Assembly: GCA_025024175.1 (NCBI GenBank)
Contig: QCXZ01000137.1
Coordinates: 62,770,911 to 62,834,910 of the forward strand
Direction of reading: 5' to 3'
Source of the DNA: Rhyzopertha dominica
Taxonomy: Eukaryota > Arthropoda > Insecta > Coleoptera > Bostrichidae
DNA: 64,000 bases
Made by a program: the position numbers and the translations under genes. The notes below the pieces were generated by a model. That model saw only the letters and a program-made list of their open reading frames with translations. It had not been told where the DNA came from and did not search any database. Every line of letters starts with the position of its first letter. Positions within the stretch are counted from its first letter, which is position 1. Below are positions 24,601-34,560 of the stretch, piece after piece.

Positions 24601-24735
24601 GTACAGTTGAATTGGGTATACACACATCAAGAAGGAAATCTATAACATTTTGAGGTAGTATTGGACTCGGGTTTGAGCCCCTGATGCAACTAAAAATTTT
24701 CATATGTGATGTTGCTGTTTTATAAAACAAAACTT
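21621..24735. other. Mixed AT-rich region, no firm gene
   Basis: About 3 kb without a supportable gene. A better-complexity patch at 22,480-22,720 carries a 66-codon minus frame of no known family. A GC patch at 23,100-23,310 looks regulatory-like. At 22,020 the words AAGGTGTTTCACGAGCTC resemble a Tc1/mariner terminus, but no partner inverted repeat was found. A GGGTTTGAGCCC word at about 24,670 resembles a tRNA T-arm, perhaps a tRNA-derived SINE remnant, without further support. Confidence 0.4.
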
Positions 24736-24815
24736 GATAAATGCTTCACTTGTATTTGCAACTTTGTAGAAAAATGGGTAAGGTTTTACTCAACGTTTAA
24801 TAATAAAACAGCTTT
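24736..24815 (+). mobile_element. Mariner transposase C-terminus fragment (80 bp)
   Basis: This 80-bp piece is almost identical (two differences by eye) to 28,063-28,143, the 3' part of the mariner-derived element there. It encodes the end of a mariner transposase (KCFTCICNFVEKWVR), matching the RYDKCLxxxGxYVEK C-terminal motif. The flanks do not match, so it is a short isolated copy. Confidence 0.75.
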
Positions 24816-25219
24816 CTTATGTTATGTTAATCAATTGCAGACCGACTTTTACTCAAATACATCGGACTTGTGTATTTAGGGATTTCCTTAAATTTTTGGG
24901 CCCATTGAATTATAGATTTGACTTTCTCTTGCTTGTTCTGTTTTTTTCCAATTGTTTGATGAAATCTACGTTTTGTATGAATTGTACCGTTTTTCATCGC
25001 TACAAAATTGTTAGTAGGTAGGTATTTGATATCTGAGTATACTTTCTGTAATAACGTTATTACTGTTCCGTTTATATATTCATTTTGTAAACTGTCGATA
25101 AAACTAATAAAGGAGTTCCAAGAAAATGCGTAGAGTTAATTACTTTAAAAGCTACATCCAGTAACACAATGTGGACAAGCAAACAGTTGTTATTTCTACT
25201 TTTAGGTTTCATTGTTTGA
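24816..25219. other. AT-rich stretch, no gene recognised
   Basis: A 65-codon frame lies here (24,824-25,021), hydrophobic and without known motifs; not called. Confidence 0.4.
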
Positions 25220-25480
25220 CCCTTAACCCACTCGTTACATCCACCACCGTAATCAACATCGATATTATTGCCGTGGCCGCATGTTTGTGACCATAATTAG
25301 TGACTGATTTACGGGTATTGCGCTACATTAGTCACAATTACCATAACGAACCACACCTCTTATTTGTATGTGACCGACAGGGGCCCGGGTCTTGTGTGAT
25401 GGCCTTATTTACTGCCACGGATCGAACATTATAGTTACATCGTCGAATTGCAACTGGGCACATTTGTTAGTTTAACTGCG
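25220..25480. promoter_or_regulatory. GC-richer non-coding block, candidate regulatory element
   Basis: High-complexity island with TGTGACCATAATTAGTGACT at about 25,286 and GTCACAATTACCATAACG some 50 bp on, no usable frame. Looks like a conserved enhancer; inference. Confidence 0.3.
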
Positions 25481-25757
25481 TGTACAGCACATTAGGATTA
25501 CGTATATTTAGATAGATTTAGTGCTGACATAAGCAAATGTACATTGTAAACAGTGTAGAACGGTAGGCGTATATATCACTTCGCCGTCAGAGTTTGCTGC
25601 CTAGTGTTACTAAAACTTGCATGAACATGGAGGTTCGTCGATATTCTAACATGTTCGTACCTCATGTGATCGCCTATTTCGCTAAATTACAGATCTAGGC
25701 CAAATTATTCAGGGTTTATTCTAGCTGAACGGCTACATGACGCTGTTACGTTGTTTA

Positions 25758-25925
25758 TTATGAAGATGTTCTTCGCTGTGTGATGGCACCATCATTCCTG
25801 TTGTTCTCGTCTCTCCTCGTCATACAACTGCAGTTCGCAGACAGAAATCCTATTATGATAATTGCTAACAGTGCAAATGCAATTAAGAATTCTATGCAGG
25901 AACCACCACAGCAGGAAGTGCACAT
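25758..25925 (-). CDS. Candidate 55-residue single-pass membrane microprotein or C-terminal exon
   Basis: A minus-strand frame of 55 codons from the ATG at 25,925 to a TAA at 25,758. The product has three clear parts. First is a cysteine-rich N terminus (MCTSCCGGSC). Next is one strongly hydrophobic segment of about 20 residues (FLIAFALLAIIIIGFLSA, residues about 13-30). Last is a polar, positively charged tail (TRRDENNRNDGAITQRRTSS). The frame stays open upstream of the ATG for some 19 codons and passes a possible acceptor (AATTAG), so it could be the last exon of a larger membrane protein rather than a free small ORF. Vicinal cysteines next to a membrane segment are often palmitoylated; no family is recognised. 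Sequence complexity is higher than in the flanks. Chance cannot be excluded for such a short frame. Confidence 0.33.
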   Translation of the reverse strand: MCTSCCGGSCIEFLIAFALLAIIIIGFLSANCSCMTRRDENNRNDGAITQRRTSS

Positions 25926-26112
25926 AACCCCCGATAGCGTTACTTTCACATTTTGATTTTGATTAGTTCTAATTATTGTAACAGTAGTGCTTCATTCCTT
26001 GACAGCTACTGTCAAGCATGCATTTTTGACTGTTGCCTGATATAGCATTACAACTTTGATCACAACATCATTTGTATCAACTGCGGATAACTCCACTTAG
26101 TGTAGCTATCCA

Positions 26113-26270
26113 ATGTACCAACGAGGCAAAAGAGAACAGGAGGAAGAAAATGCTATTTTCACCAGTAAACAAGTCATGCCAAAAGTGGCTTTTACATGTG
26201 ACCGACATTTTAATGAGGTAGCATTAGTACATTACATTGACTTACATATTTTAAAGGACCCTCAAACAAT
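26113..26270 (+). pseudogene. THAP-finger-like fragment
   Basis: The frame contains ENAIF-TSKQ followed by FTCDRHFNEVALVHYIDLHI. THAP zinc fingers of P-element-like transposases carry W-x-x-AIPR...VCDxHFxExDIVxYY, where C and H are zinc ligands. The C and H (TCDRHF) are in place, but the first C-x-C pair and the AVPxxP tail are not found. This would be the second half of a THAP finger, badly decayed. Confidence 0.33.
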
Positions 26271-26388
26271 AACTTCCTCTATCCGAATTATAAAAATATA
26301 TTTTTGTGCTTTAAACATAACCTTTGTCGAGATTATAAGATACTGTTGATGATTAATTATTTGTTATGCATTCATGATATTTTCACAA

Positions 26389-26709
26389 TCAAAATTTTGG
26401 TGGTGAGTTTAAAGGTAAGGCATTATTACTAACTTTTGAAGAGCTGGCAATAGATTTTTTTATCTCTTGAGGCAATGTGCTTATTTTGGTTTTTGATAAT
26501 AAGGTAAACTTTTTTGTGGTAATAAGAATTTGACATTTTACATAGAACAAGGAGACTTTAAAGTTGAATCCTTTTTTCCTGCACAATGGGATCCAAAAAA
26601 ACTTAGCAAAATACACTTTGACAATACTGTAACGCCCTTTCGGTTCATAAATTTCTTTATTTAACGAACACTTAGAAGTTAAGCAACAATACAACATACA
26701 TTGCACCAC
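26389..26709 (-). pseudogene. THAP-finger-like N-terminal fragment
   Basis: A 106-codon minus-strand frame starting MVQCMLYCC, reading through KKGFNFK and ending with a stretch including SNNALPLNSPPK. This order resembles a THAP domain: start with C-x2-4-C near the initiator methionine, a hydrophobic/aromatic block, then the terminal AVPSxxLP motif. The HF ligand pair is not recognisable (KCQILITTKKF stands in its place). It lies head-to-head with the plus-strand fragment at 26,113-26,270. Likely relics of P-element or hAT-related transposases carrying THAP fingers. Confidence 0.35.
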
Positions 26710-27594
26710 GGGCTTAGATAAGGGGGTAAACAGGGTAAATATTCAGTAAGACAAATTTGAACATGTTTAATTTCTAATTTAAGCATTTAAATCTATCTAC
26801 GCCACTGCTATACACAACCTACTGCCACACCCGAATTAACTTTCGCCACCGTGATCGCCATTACATTTAGTTATCATTTTCCAGATAACTACACAGTCTG
26901 ACTGATACCGGTGAATGGTTTCGTTTTCTATATGCCCCAAATCTCTAATTCTAGAACTTCTGGAAAAATATCGAGAATTTGATCATCTACCATGCTCGAA
27001 TGTAATATTGTCCAATTGTGTGTTTTCGTTCCAAAGCTAAGGATTTCTGTTATTAAAGGCTTTTTCATAACACTATTTTACAACATATACAAAAAATTAA
27101 TGAATACATTTAGGAACTATTACTTGAAAAAGATCGGTTGAGCTATGCTTTGAAAACAATTGCATCTGACTGGAAGAAATTAAAACTTGTGAAATAATTT
27201 TACATTTTGAAGTTTTCTCAGAGTGTTTTGGTTGAAACTGTGAACGAAGAGAAACGTTCTTAAGATAAGTAGTAAAGTAGTTATAACTGTTATTATTTTT
27301 AAAAGATATGCCTGTAGTAATTAATTCTAAATTACAAGTTATCTCTTTATTGCTTATCTACCTAGGGCGAAAGGCAATCACAAGGACATTCAATGACTTT
27401 ATTAAGCAAATTCATTTATTGAAACCTTTTTGTGTTAAACGTCAAGAACGTTAGTCCCGAATAAATTTGAAACTGCATGTTATTCCCCCGTACCATAAAA
27501 CATATAATGCTTTCTTTATTTGGTATTCATTATTATACGTGCTTATTTAATATTGGGAAATATAAACTGCAGCCATAACTACTAGGGCTATTAT
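26710..27594. other. AT-rich stretch, no gene recognised
   Basis: No domain-bearing frame, terminal repeat or tandem structure found between the THAP-like relics and the mariner-derived element. Confidence 0.45.
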
Positions 27595-28185
27595 CTTTTT
27601 TCAACCTCCAATGGGCTATAAAAAAGATCCATTTAGATAAGAAATACTTGATTATTAAATGTTGAGCAAAATCTTACTCATTTCTCTACAAAATGACCAA
27701 AACCATCAAAGCATCTGTTGTGTCGTGCCACACGGTCTCGTCAAGCAACTCCAGCTTGCGTAGTACATTTTTCAGCAGCTTTTCATTGGTGGCCAAGCGT
27801 TATCTGCTTAAAGATGAAGCAAATGACAACTTTACCTGCAACGAGTGATTTACGAGCAGAATAAACGAAAAGACGTGCTTTCGTTCGGCAATGGTTTGAT
27901 CCATGACCACGCAGCCTCACTGTGCCACCATCCATTGTATGGTCCGGACTTGGCACCGGTAATTTCCTTATATTTCCAGAATTAAAGGCATTTTGGGGCG
28001 AACAACGCTTCGGCAATAAAGAAAGGTTCTAGTAGGGTATCTAAAATCTTGTGTCACGATATGATAAATGCTTCACTCGTATTTGCAACTTTGTAGAAAA
28101 ATGGGTAAGGTTTGACTCAACGTTTAATAATAAAACAGCTTTTCAGTGTGAAGGGATCTAATTTTTATAATAAAATGGGACGAAT
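27595..28185 (+). mobile_element. Mariner-derived hairpin element, copy A
   Basis: A roughly 590-bp element built from the 3' part of a mariner. The forward portion still encodes the catalytic-domain end: HHPLYGPDLAP at about 27,926-27,960 (the YSPDLAPSD box), PELKAFWGEQRFGNKE at 27,978-28,022 and VTRYDKCFTRICNFVEKWVR at about 28,052-28,110. The left end (27,595-27,740) is the inverted counterpart of the right end. Read on the minus strand it again gives CFDGFGHFVEK and continues into the same terminal sequence (GGATCT...GGAGGTTGA). The element thus has long (about 150 bp) inverted arms made from the transposase C-terminus. Copy B at 47,525-48,182 has the same architecture, so this is a propagated family and not a one-off rearrangement. 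It belongs to a different mariner lineage from the element at 29,646-30,973. Confidence 0.7.
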
Positions 28186-29086
28186 ATTCTAAAAATTAAT
28201 GGATAATTTGTTAGTTCCTTGTTTTAAGGAATTTTGTGTCCGTTTTTGTGGATTTTACGCTCTTTATGGCGCAACTGTAGTTGACCAATCTTCGTGCCCA
28301 TATCTTGCACCTTTATAAACATCTACTCTTTGTTGACAAGGCATTTAAGAAAAAAATATGCTTCCTCGCTTAACTTTCGAGACTGTGGATGCAAATGCAT
28401 GCATTGTCTTTCCAAGAAACTTTTTAAACTATGTTAAAGAGAACTAATGTACTCAGCGCCACTTTTTATTTCTGTATATAGCACAAATCTGGACGTACCA
28501 TATAAAACTAGAGCTTCCTTTTTTACATGGAATATTAAATATTGAGCCGTAATAAATTGGTTTCTATTATTTTTTAGAAGTATGCACACAGATTATAAGT
28601 GTGTAAGGTTCAAACATATGAAGGCATTTCTCAAATTTGGTATTTAGCATTGGCTATGATTGTGTAGCTAATTTAAGAAAAAACTATGATGTAGTGTGAC
28701 TTTTCATGATTGCTGTTTATATTTTTTTTTAAGTTGATGAGAGATAAAAATATTATTTTCAGCTTGCTTTTAGACAATTTATCACTGATTAAATCGGTAA
28801 TTCGTTAAACATCGTTGTCGCCGAGAAGTGTATAATCACGTTAAATCTAAATGTTTCTACTTGTATAATTTTTTGGGTTTAACAGGAATTTTTGTTTTGT
28901 GATTGACAGCAAGCAAGTTGGATTGAGTAATGTGCTGTAGACTTGAATTAGGCATTGTATTTATGGGGACACAACATGATCCCAAATATACAACAGGCCA
29001 GCATGTCATGTAACCTACCGTTTATTGATCGTGTTAACATGAAAACCAGCGAGAGAACATCAACTGAGTGGTTTTGTCTGTTGCAG
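28186..29086. other. AT-rich stretch, no gene recognised
   Basis: AT-rich to about 28,930; then complexity rises and several overlapping frames (60-87 codons) stay open on both strands from 28,948. These are counted under the exon candidate that follows. Confidence 0.4.
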
Positions 29087-29168
29087 GGACTGACCGCAGC
29101 GCCATCTCGCTGGCGACTCGGGCCGGTCCTGTTCCAGAACACCTTCCATCACAAATGGTGGTTTTGTG
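29087..29168 (+). CDS. Candidate internal exon, or part of a 29,068-29,256 frame
   Basis: A strong 3' splice site (GGTTTTGTCTGTTGCAG ending 29,086) is followed after 82 nt by a GTACGT donor (exon end 29,168). In one frame the interval reads TDRSAISLATRAGPVPEHLP with G/C at most third positions, unlike the surroundings. The same frame remains open beyond the donor to a stop at 29,254-29,256. No domain recognised. Because frames are open on both strands here, part of the openness is compositional. It could be a host exon, an exon of a long non-coding RNA or part of an unrecognised repeat. Confidence 0.3.
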
Positions 29169-29259
29169 GTACGTTGGCCACAGGGCCAGTCCGCAACTCA
29201 CTGTCTTTTTTTCTCTAAGTGTTGGTGGTGTCACTGTTGTGAATTGGTCACGTTGATGT

Positions 29260-29643
29260 TGTCACTCTATATGTTGTTTGCATCACAGCACTGCTGGTGT
29301 TTTTTTTATATTTATTTTAAGTATTACTGTGGGTAGTCGTGTTAGATTAGTCCAGGAGATGTCTTTTAGGTTGTGGCCAGCTTGGACGGTGCCACGGGGT
29401 AAAGTATGATTAGATATTTTATGCGAGTGCTAGTCTAAAACGTTCAGCATGCTATAGCAATAGGCTGACATGTAAAAGGTCGACAACAGCTTAAAAATCG
29501 ACTTCAATTGCATTTGCACTATATCTGGTCATACTATACTAATGGGTAGCTTGGACATACATAGGCTATATTTTTCGAAGTTAAACGTTTTATAGTCAAA
29601 CTGCCATGTTAAGTTTCATATGCTCCATTTATCAAATACCAAA
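29260..29643. other. Flank of the mariner, no gene recognised
   Basis: Moderately complex sequence with no usable frame, up to the TA dinucleotide at 29,644-29,645 where the mariner inserted. Confidence 0.4.
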
Positions 29644-29645
29644 TA

Positions 29646-30973
29646 CGAGGCATGTTTTTTAAGTAAGTACCGTTTTGCGATTCCGCCGCCGCAGCGCTAC
29701 GGTCGGCGTTCCGTGCATGCGCACTGGTTACCTACATCTCTTGTCTACGCACTGACGCCATTACAGTTTGATTCTTCATTGTATACGTTGTTTACTGAGT
29801 GTTTAAGATGCCTTCGACAATCGTGAGTCCCGCCGATTGTGAAGTACGGGCTGTTATACGATTTCCTAGTGCTAAAGGCGTAAAACCGATTGATATTCAT
29901 CGTGAGATCTGTGAAGTTTACGGACAAAACATGAGTGATGGAATTGTAAGGAAATGGGTGAGAGCATTTAAAGATGGCCGCACAAATGTGCATGATGAAG
30001 AACGGAGTGGGCGTCCTTCGGTCGTTAATGAAGATTTGGTGCAGAAAGTGAACGAAAAGGTGAGAGAAAACAGACGCTTTACAATTTCATCATTGTGCGA
30101 CTGCTTTCCTCAATATTCTCGTAGTGTTTTGTATCGCATTGTGACCGAGAACTTGAATTACCGGAAATTGTGTTCACGTTGGGTTCCGAAAATGTTGACG
30201 GATTTGCAAAAACCCAACGTTTAGGCAGTGCATTGACTTTCCTTGAGCGGTACCACAATGAAGGTGAAGATTTTTTAGACCAAATTGTTACTGGTGACGA
30301 AACATGGGTGGCCTACGTCACACCAGAATCGAAACAACAATCCATGGAATGGCGACATTCATAATCACCCAAAAAAGTGAAGTTTAAGCAAACAATTTCT
30401 GCCCGGAAAATCATGTGCACAGTTTTTTTGGGACAGAAAAGGAGTATTGCTAGTGGAGTTTCTGCCTCCTAATGAGACAATCAATGCAGCGTCTTATTGT
30501 AAGACATTGAACAATCTGCGTCGTGCAATCCAGAACAAAAGACGTGGCAAGTTGAGTAAGGGTATCGTTTTGCTGCATGACAATGCCCGTCCACATGTGG
30601 CTAATCGGACCAAAGATCTCATCAAATCTTTTAAACGGGAAACTCTAGATCATCCTCCATACAGCCCTGATCTGGCGCCCAGCGACTACCATTTATTCCT
30701 GCACTTGAAGAAACACCTGGGTGGTCAGCGTCTTCAAGACGATAACGAAGTCGAAACATTTGTGATACAGTGGTTAACAAGTCAGGCGGCAGAATTTTAT
30801 GAGGAGGGTATTCAAAAACTGGTGCCACGTTATGACAAGTGCCTCAATATTCACGGAAATTATGTAGAAAAGTATATTAAGGTACATGCTTTCATGTAAG
30901 ATAAAATTATTGCGATATCTTTGCACGTCTTTTTTTAATTCCAAAACGGTACTTACTTAAAAAACATGCGTCG
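29646..30973 (+). mobile_element. Mariner transposon, structurally complete
   Basis: A 1,328-bp element with 32-bp terminal inverted repeats that differ at one position. The left end starts CGAGGCATGTTTTTTAAGTA (29,646) and the right end, on the minus strand, starts CGACGCATGTTTTTTAAGTA (30,973). Both are flanked by the TA target dinucleotide (29,644-29,645 and 30,974-30,975). Length, repeat length and TA duplication are those of the mariner family. The single coding region inside (29,808-30,899) has lesions, so this copy could move only if transposase were supplied in trans. Confidence 0.95.
29808..30899 (+). pseudogene. Mariner transposase (D,D34D), two frameshifts and one stop
   Basis: The transposase binds the terminal repeats and excises and reinserts the element at TA. 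Start chosen at the ATG of MPSTIV (29,808), after the left terminal repeat. The paired helix-turn-helix region spans residues about 1-115, including GIVRKWVRAFKDGR and RFTISSLCDCFPQYSRSVLY. The catalytic core shows all three carboxylates: the D of VTGDETW (about 30,290), the D of LLHDNARPH and the D of YSPDLAPSDYHLF. Exactly 34 residues separate the second and third aspartates. The C-terminus VPRYDKCLNIHGNYVEKYIK is intact. Lesions are a one-base frameshift near 30,210 (QKPNV then stop; the next frame carries KTQRLGSALTF), a TAA at 30,362-30,364, and a one-base expansion of a T run near 30,423 (seven T). Expected length about 345 residues, normal for mariner. Sub-family not assigned. Confidence 0.93.
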
Positions 30974-30975
30974 TA

Positions 30976-31744
30976 CTTCTTCACTAGGCACCAGGAGAGT
31001 AATGGTATATAACGCTTGTTGTTACTATTTAGGTCCTAGAATACATCATAATCAGCTCAAGAAGCAACTATATTTGTATTGAAGTCCAATGGTTCGTATA
31101 AATAAAGAAATTCACACTACACGATGATTTGCGGCTTCATATGGTTATAAATAAATTTTCTGACATATTGAAATTGACACATATGCAAAAAATATATAAA
31201 ATAAGTGACTAAACTAAGCTTAATCGAGATACTTGAAATTGTGAAAACATTTAATTAAATATCACGAGTATATACTTCCTTCTTATGAATGTAAACTCAG
31301 TTTTCTGTTTTCTCTTTAATCATATTTCGCAGAACCTGCTATTCAATTAATCTGTTCTGTATTGTTAAATAGATATGAGTGTATATTTAACTGATTTTGC
31401 AAAAGTAGAGGATATCTTTACCATTTAAATCCTACAAGTTGTTTACATATCTTATTGTTAATAAGCCTCTTTTCTGAAATAATAATGCTGCCCCTATTAA
31501 CCTTCTTTAAATAGTTCATTATAGCTGTTGTAGCTTCCCGTGGCTATAAAATTAGATTCTGTATTTCTTTCCAGAAGTTTTTGATACAAATTTGCATTTG
31601 GCTTACAGCTTTGACTTACTAACAGCCAAAATTTTCTTGACATTGTTTACTAATTACTATGAAAGTAATTTGCTCAATAGAGGTCCTAAGGCTTTATATG
31701 AGCATACGAGAAGCAAAATAGTTTTCGCTATTTTTTTTTAATCT
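30976..31744. other. AT-rich stretch, no gene recognised
   Basis: AT-rich with dense stops between the mariner and the LINE relic; nothing supportable. Confidence 0.5.
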
Positions 31745-32915
31745 GTGTACTTCACTAAGCCCGGCATTCATATTCCTGAAGTTATGTCACCATTTGTTGA
31801 GCAATCTATTAGATCTATTGTATTTTTGGAGGACACCGTTCAGGAAGAGCTGCTACATCCAAAGCGGACATCTTTACCAGGTCTTGACAACCTGCCATCA
31901 TCCGTATTACGAAATATTCCTACATGAATATCTAAAGCTTTATCCCATATTTTACTACAATATTCTCACTTTCCCCCGATTTAAAGTGCAAACGTAACAC
32001 CGATCTTTATGAAAGCAAACAAAACCGACTTCTCCAACTATCATCCTATAAGTCTTACTTCTACGTGTGTCAATTTCGTAGAGAAAACTATTTCTAAACA
32101 ATTATTAATACGTTTTCTGCTTCAAAGCAACGCAATACCCCATAAACAGCACAGAATATCACCGACTGGTAATTATCACTTGCCATAGGCAATTTTGGAC
32201 GGTGTGTATTTATATTTTGCAAAAGCATTTGACCAAGTCCCACATGGAAGGATTTTCGCCAAGGTCGATGGTCGTCGTCGTTGTTCGCAGATAGCTGGTA
32301 TCCTAGATCAAGGCATTTCTAAAATTTTGTTTTTACAATATATTGCAGACCTGAACCCTGCAGTTGGATCTAGGTTCTTTGGAGAGATGGTGCTGGTTGT
32401 CTTATACCACTGAACGCAGCGTATTGTGGGGTAGGAGAAATCCGGACCAGAAATTGAGGCTGGGAGGACGTCAGTCTACATTGTAAACTATCACACGGAT
32501 CTTGGTGTTGTTATTAAGGAGACGTTATCCTGGTCCCTCCGTATCAGCAAGTTAATGAAGCTAGCCTACAGAACTATTTTCCTTTTTTATAGACTTTCCA
32601 GAACTTATGCTTCCAGACCTCTCTTCTTTTTAAATCCTACATATGACCGCTGCTTGAATACACCGCCACCATTTGGGCCTCTTCTTATCGAAGGGCTAAA
32701 GCGACGAGCCACCAGAGTGATGCTTCCATCCATTCATCACCTACCTTACCCTGAAGGACTGAGGTTACTAAAACTACCATCTTTAAGTGACTAACGCAAG
32801 AGCTATTTACAGATGGAACCCAACAACCAGTGAAGTCGAATATGCATCCTCAGCTAATTCGTTCAAGAACAGACTGAACTCGTTATGTCAAAGAAATCTA
32901 CTACGAATGCACAGA
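31745..32915 (+). pseudogene. Non-LTR retrotransposon (LINE, CR1/Jockey-like) reverse transcriptase, decayed
   Basis: A nearly complete but broken RT-to-C-terminus series on the plus strand. It opens with a degenerate SPGPDNLPSSVL region (LPGLDNLPSSVLRNIP, 31,884-31,925). FSNYHPISLTSTCVNFVEKT follows near 32,030-32,090 (NYRPISLTS block), then VYLYFAKAFDQVPHGRIFAK near 32,200-32,260 (catalytic motif A, aspartate of YLDFAKAFD lost to Y). DLGVVIKETLSWSLRISKLM is near 32,490-32,550 and LKRRATRVMLPSIHHLPYPE near 32,695-32,755. The terminal NSFKNRLNSL lies near 32,860-32,890. Many stops and frame changes; the YADD box is not seen. The protein order is that of CR1/Jockey-type elements; exact clade needs a search. 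Confidence 0.8.
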
Positions 32916-33559
32916 TTTGTAAATTTAAACAAACACATTTTTATAATAAAACATTTCTTCCCATATTTTGTAGCCTTTAAGCTACTTAGTGTAACCTCTC
33001 AACAAGAAGTACAAATCAAATATGAAAACCTTAATAATAATCTTTTAGATAAATATTTCAGTCCGGAATATATTTAACCTACACAGTACTCAGCTAGAAA
33101 CAACCTAACTTAAAATATATAGTATAGAAAATGTCGGTAGAAAAAAATCAAAACTAGGAATTTTAGATTTNAATAATTAAAAGAAAACACGATAAATGGT
33201 AATATTTCACAAATTTTGTGATGCTGTACCACATATTATATGGGAATCCCTAAATGCATATTCAGCAATTTAATAACATAATTTTGAACATAATTTTGAT
33301 AATCTAACGGTTGATTTATTCTAGGAAGGAATTGACAGAAGTTGATGCTCATTTAGCAGCTGGCGAAAACTGCAACTTTGCAAAATCATGAATTTCAGTT
33401 TTGAGAACAGTAGAATTAAAGCAGCATTTCTAAAAGAAATTAGATATTGCATAAGTTTCAGAGTAGGTGTCAATTTTTATATACATATGTTATACCACGA
33501 AGAGTCAAGCTTATTTATGAAATTACTTCGGTATCCAAACTGCTGAAACAGGAGAATTC
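32916..33559. other. AT-rich stretch, no gene recognised
   Basis: Downstream flank of the LINE relic, AT-rich, one N at 33,171. No further element boundary identified. Confidence 0.4.
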
Positions 33560-34560
33560 CGAGAGCGTAGCCTTTATCGCGTTCGCACAAGTCAAAACAA
33601 CACCCGAAAGGACATGATCATTCCATTCCCGTAGCGACCGGTAAGTCTGTTAGACCCCGCCTGGGGGAGCCACTTAGGCAAGAGACTTGTGGACCTATTT
33701 GATTAGAGACCTGTCCGTCCGATCCGCGATCCCTCACGTCGTTAGATCACCCATCCTCCGGCGGCACGTCCCCCCGGAGCAGAAAAACGGGCTTGCGTGG
33801 ACTGACACGGAACTTTGCGATCGATCTACGGTATCCCGCACTCCCTGACCGGACCCTTCTCAATATAAGAGCAAATCGATGATGAGCACGCCGAAAATAA
33901 AAGCACCACCGACATCGGGAGTTTACGAATCTCGTTTGATGTATGGAAGAAAGTTTTTACGGGCCGGGGTTAAGGGACCTGAGACACCGCTGCAAATATC
34001 TGGTGTGCGAGGTGTAGCCGGGTAAAAAGTTTCTGCTGTCTCATTACTCCGCTTTGAGCGCCGGAGTTTTCCAACAGATTTCGTTCGTAAAGAAACGTAA
34101 GACGTCAGTCACGGAGGCGTCGTTAAAATTTTCGAACTGAGGTATTCATCTCTTTGAACTTTGCCGTCGCAGTGGTTCTGGATGAAGTTCGTTTATAGAA
34201 ACTGTGTTCTACTCCGATCGTAATATAGGCAAACACAACACGCTGACTTGGAAACCGTGTATTTCGGCACCGGCTGGAGAAATAGCGCCTTCCGCACTTA
34301 CGTTTTTGTGTATTTACCTAGAGGTTGGATTCAACAGCACTGCTGAAAGTTGGAACATTTCGCTTCAACTTCTGATGAATTCTTTGAGTTGTGTACGGTC
34401 AAGTATTTCATCATGTCTTCGATTGATCTTTTCTCATTGTCCAGAAGGCAAACTGCATTCTTTAAAATTACCTCAGCGACCAGGTTAAAATTCATCAGCA
34501 CTAGTTGGCATCAACACTCTAATGCTTTACCCAAGGATCTGTAACTTGGTTCTTACATAA
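33560..34560. promoter_or_regulatory. 1-kb GC-rich non-coding island
   Basis: The longest GC-rich island of the window (about 33,580-34,200 is densest), abruptly different from its AT-rich flanks and with no frame above about 60 codons in its core. It holds a consensus 5' splice site (ACCG|GTAAGT near 33,641), many CpG dinucleotides and words such as CCCCGCCTGGGGGAGCC. It could be a promoter with a non-coding first exon or a cluster of conserved elements. No TATA/initiator pair stood out. Confidence 0.3.

Noticed and set aside
24655..24700. GGACTCGGGTTTGAGCCCCTG, resembling a tRNA-derived SINE B box
   Set aside because: No A box at the right distance and no second copy with the same flanks was seen by eye.
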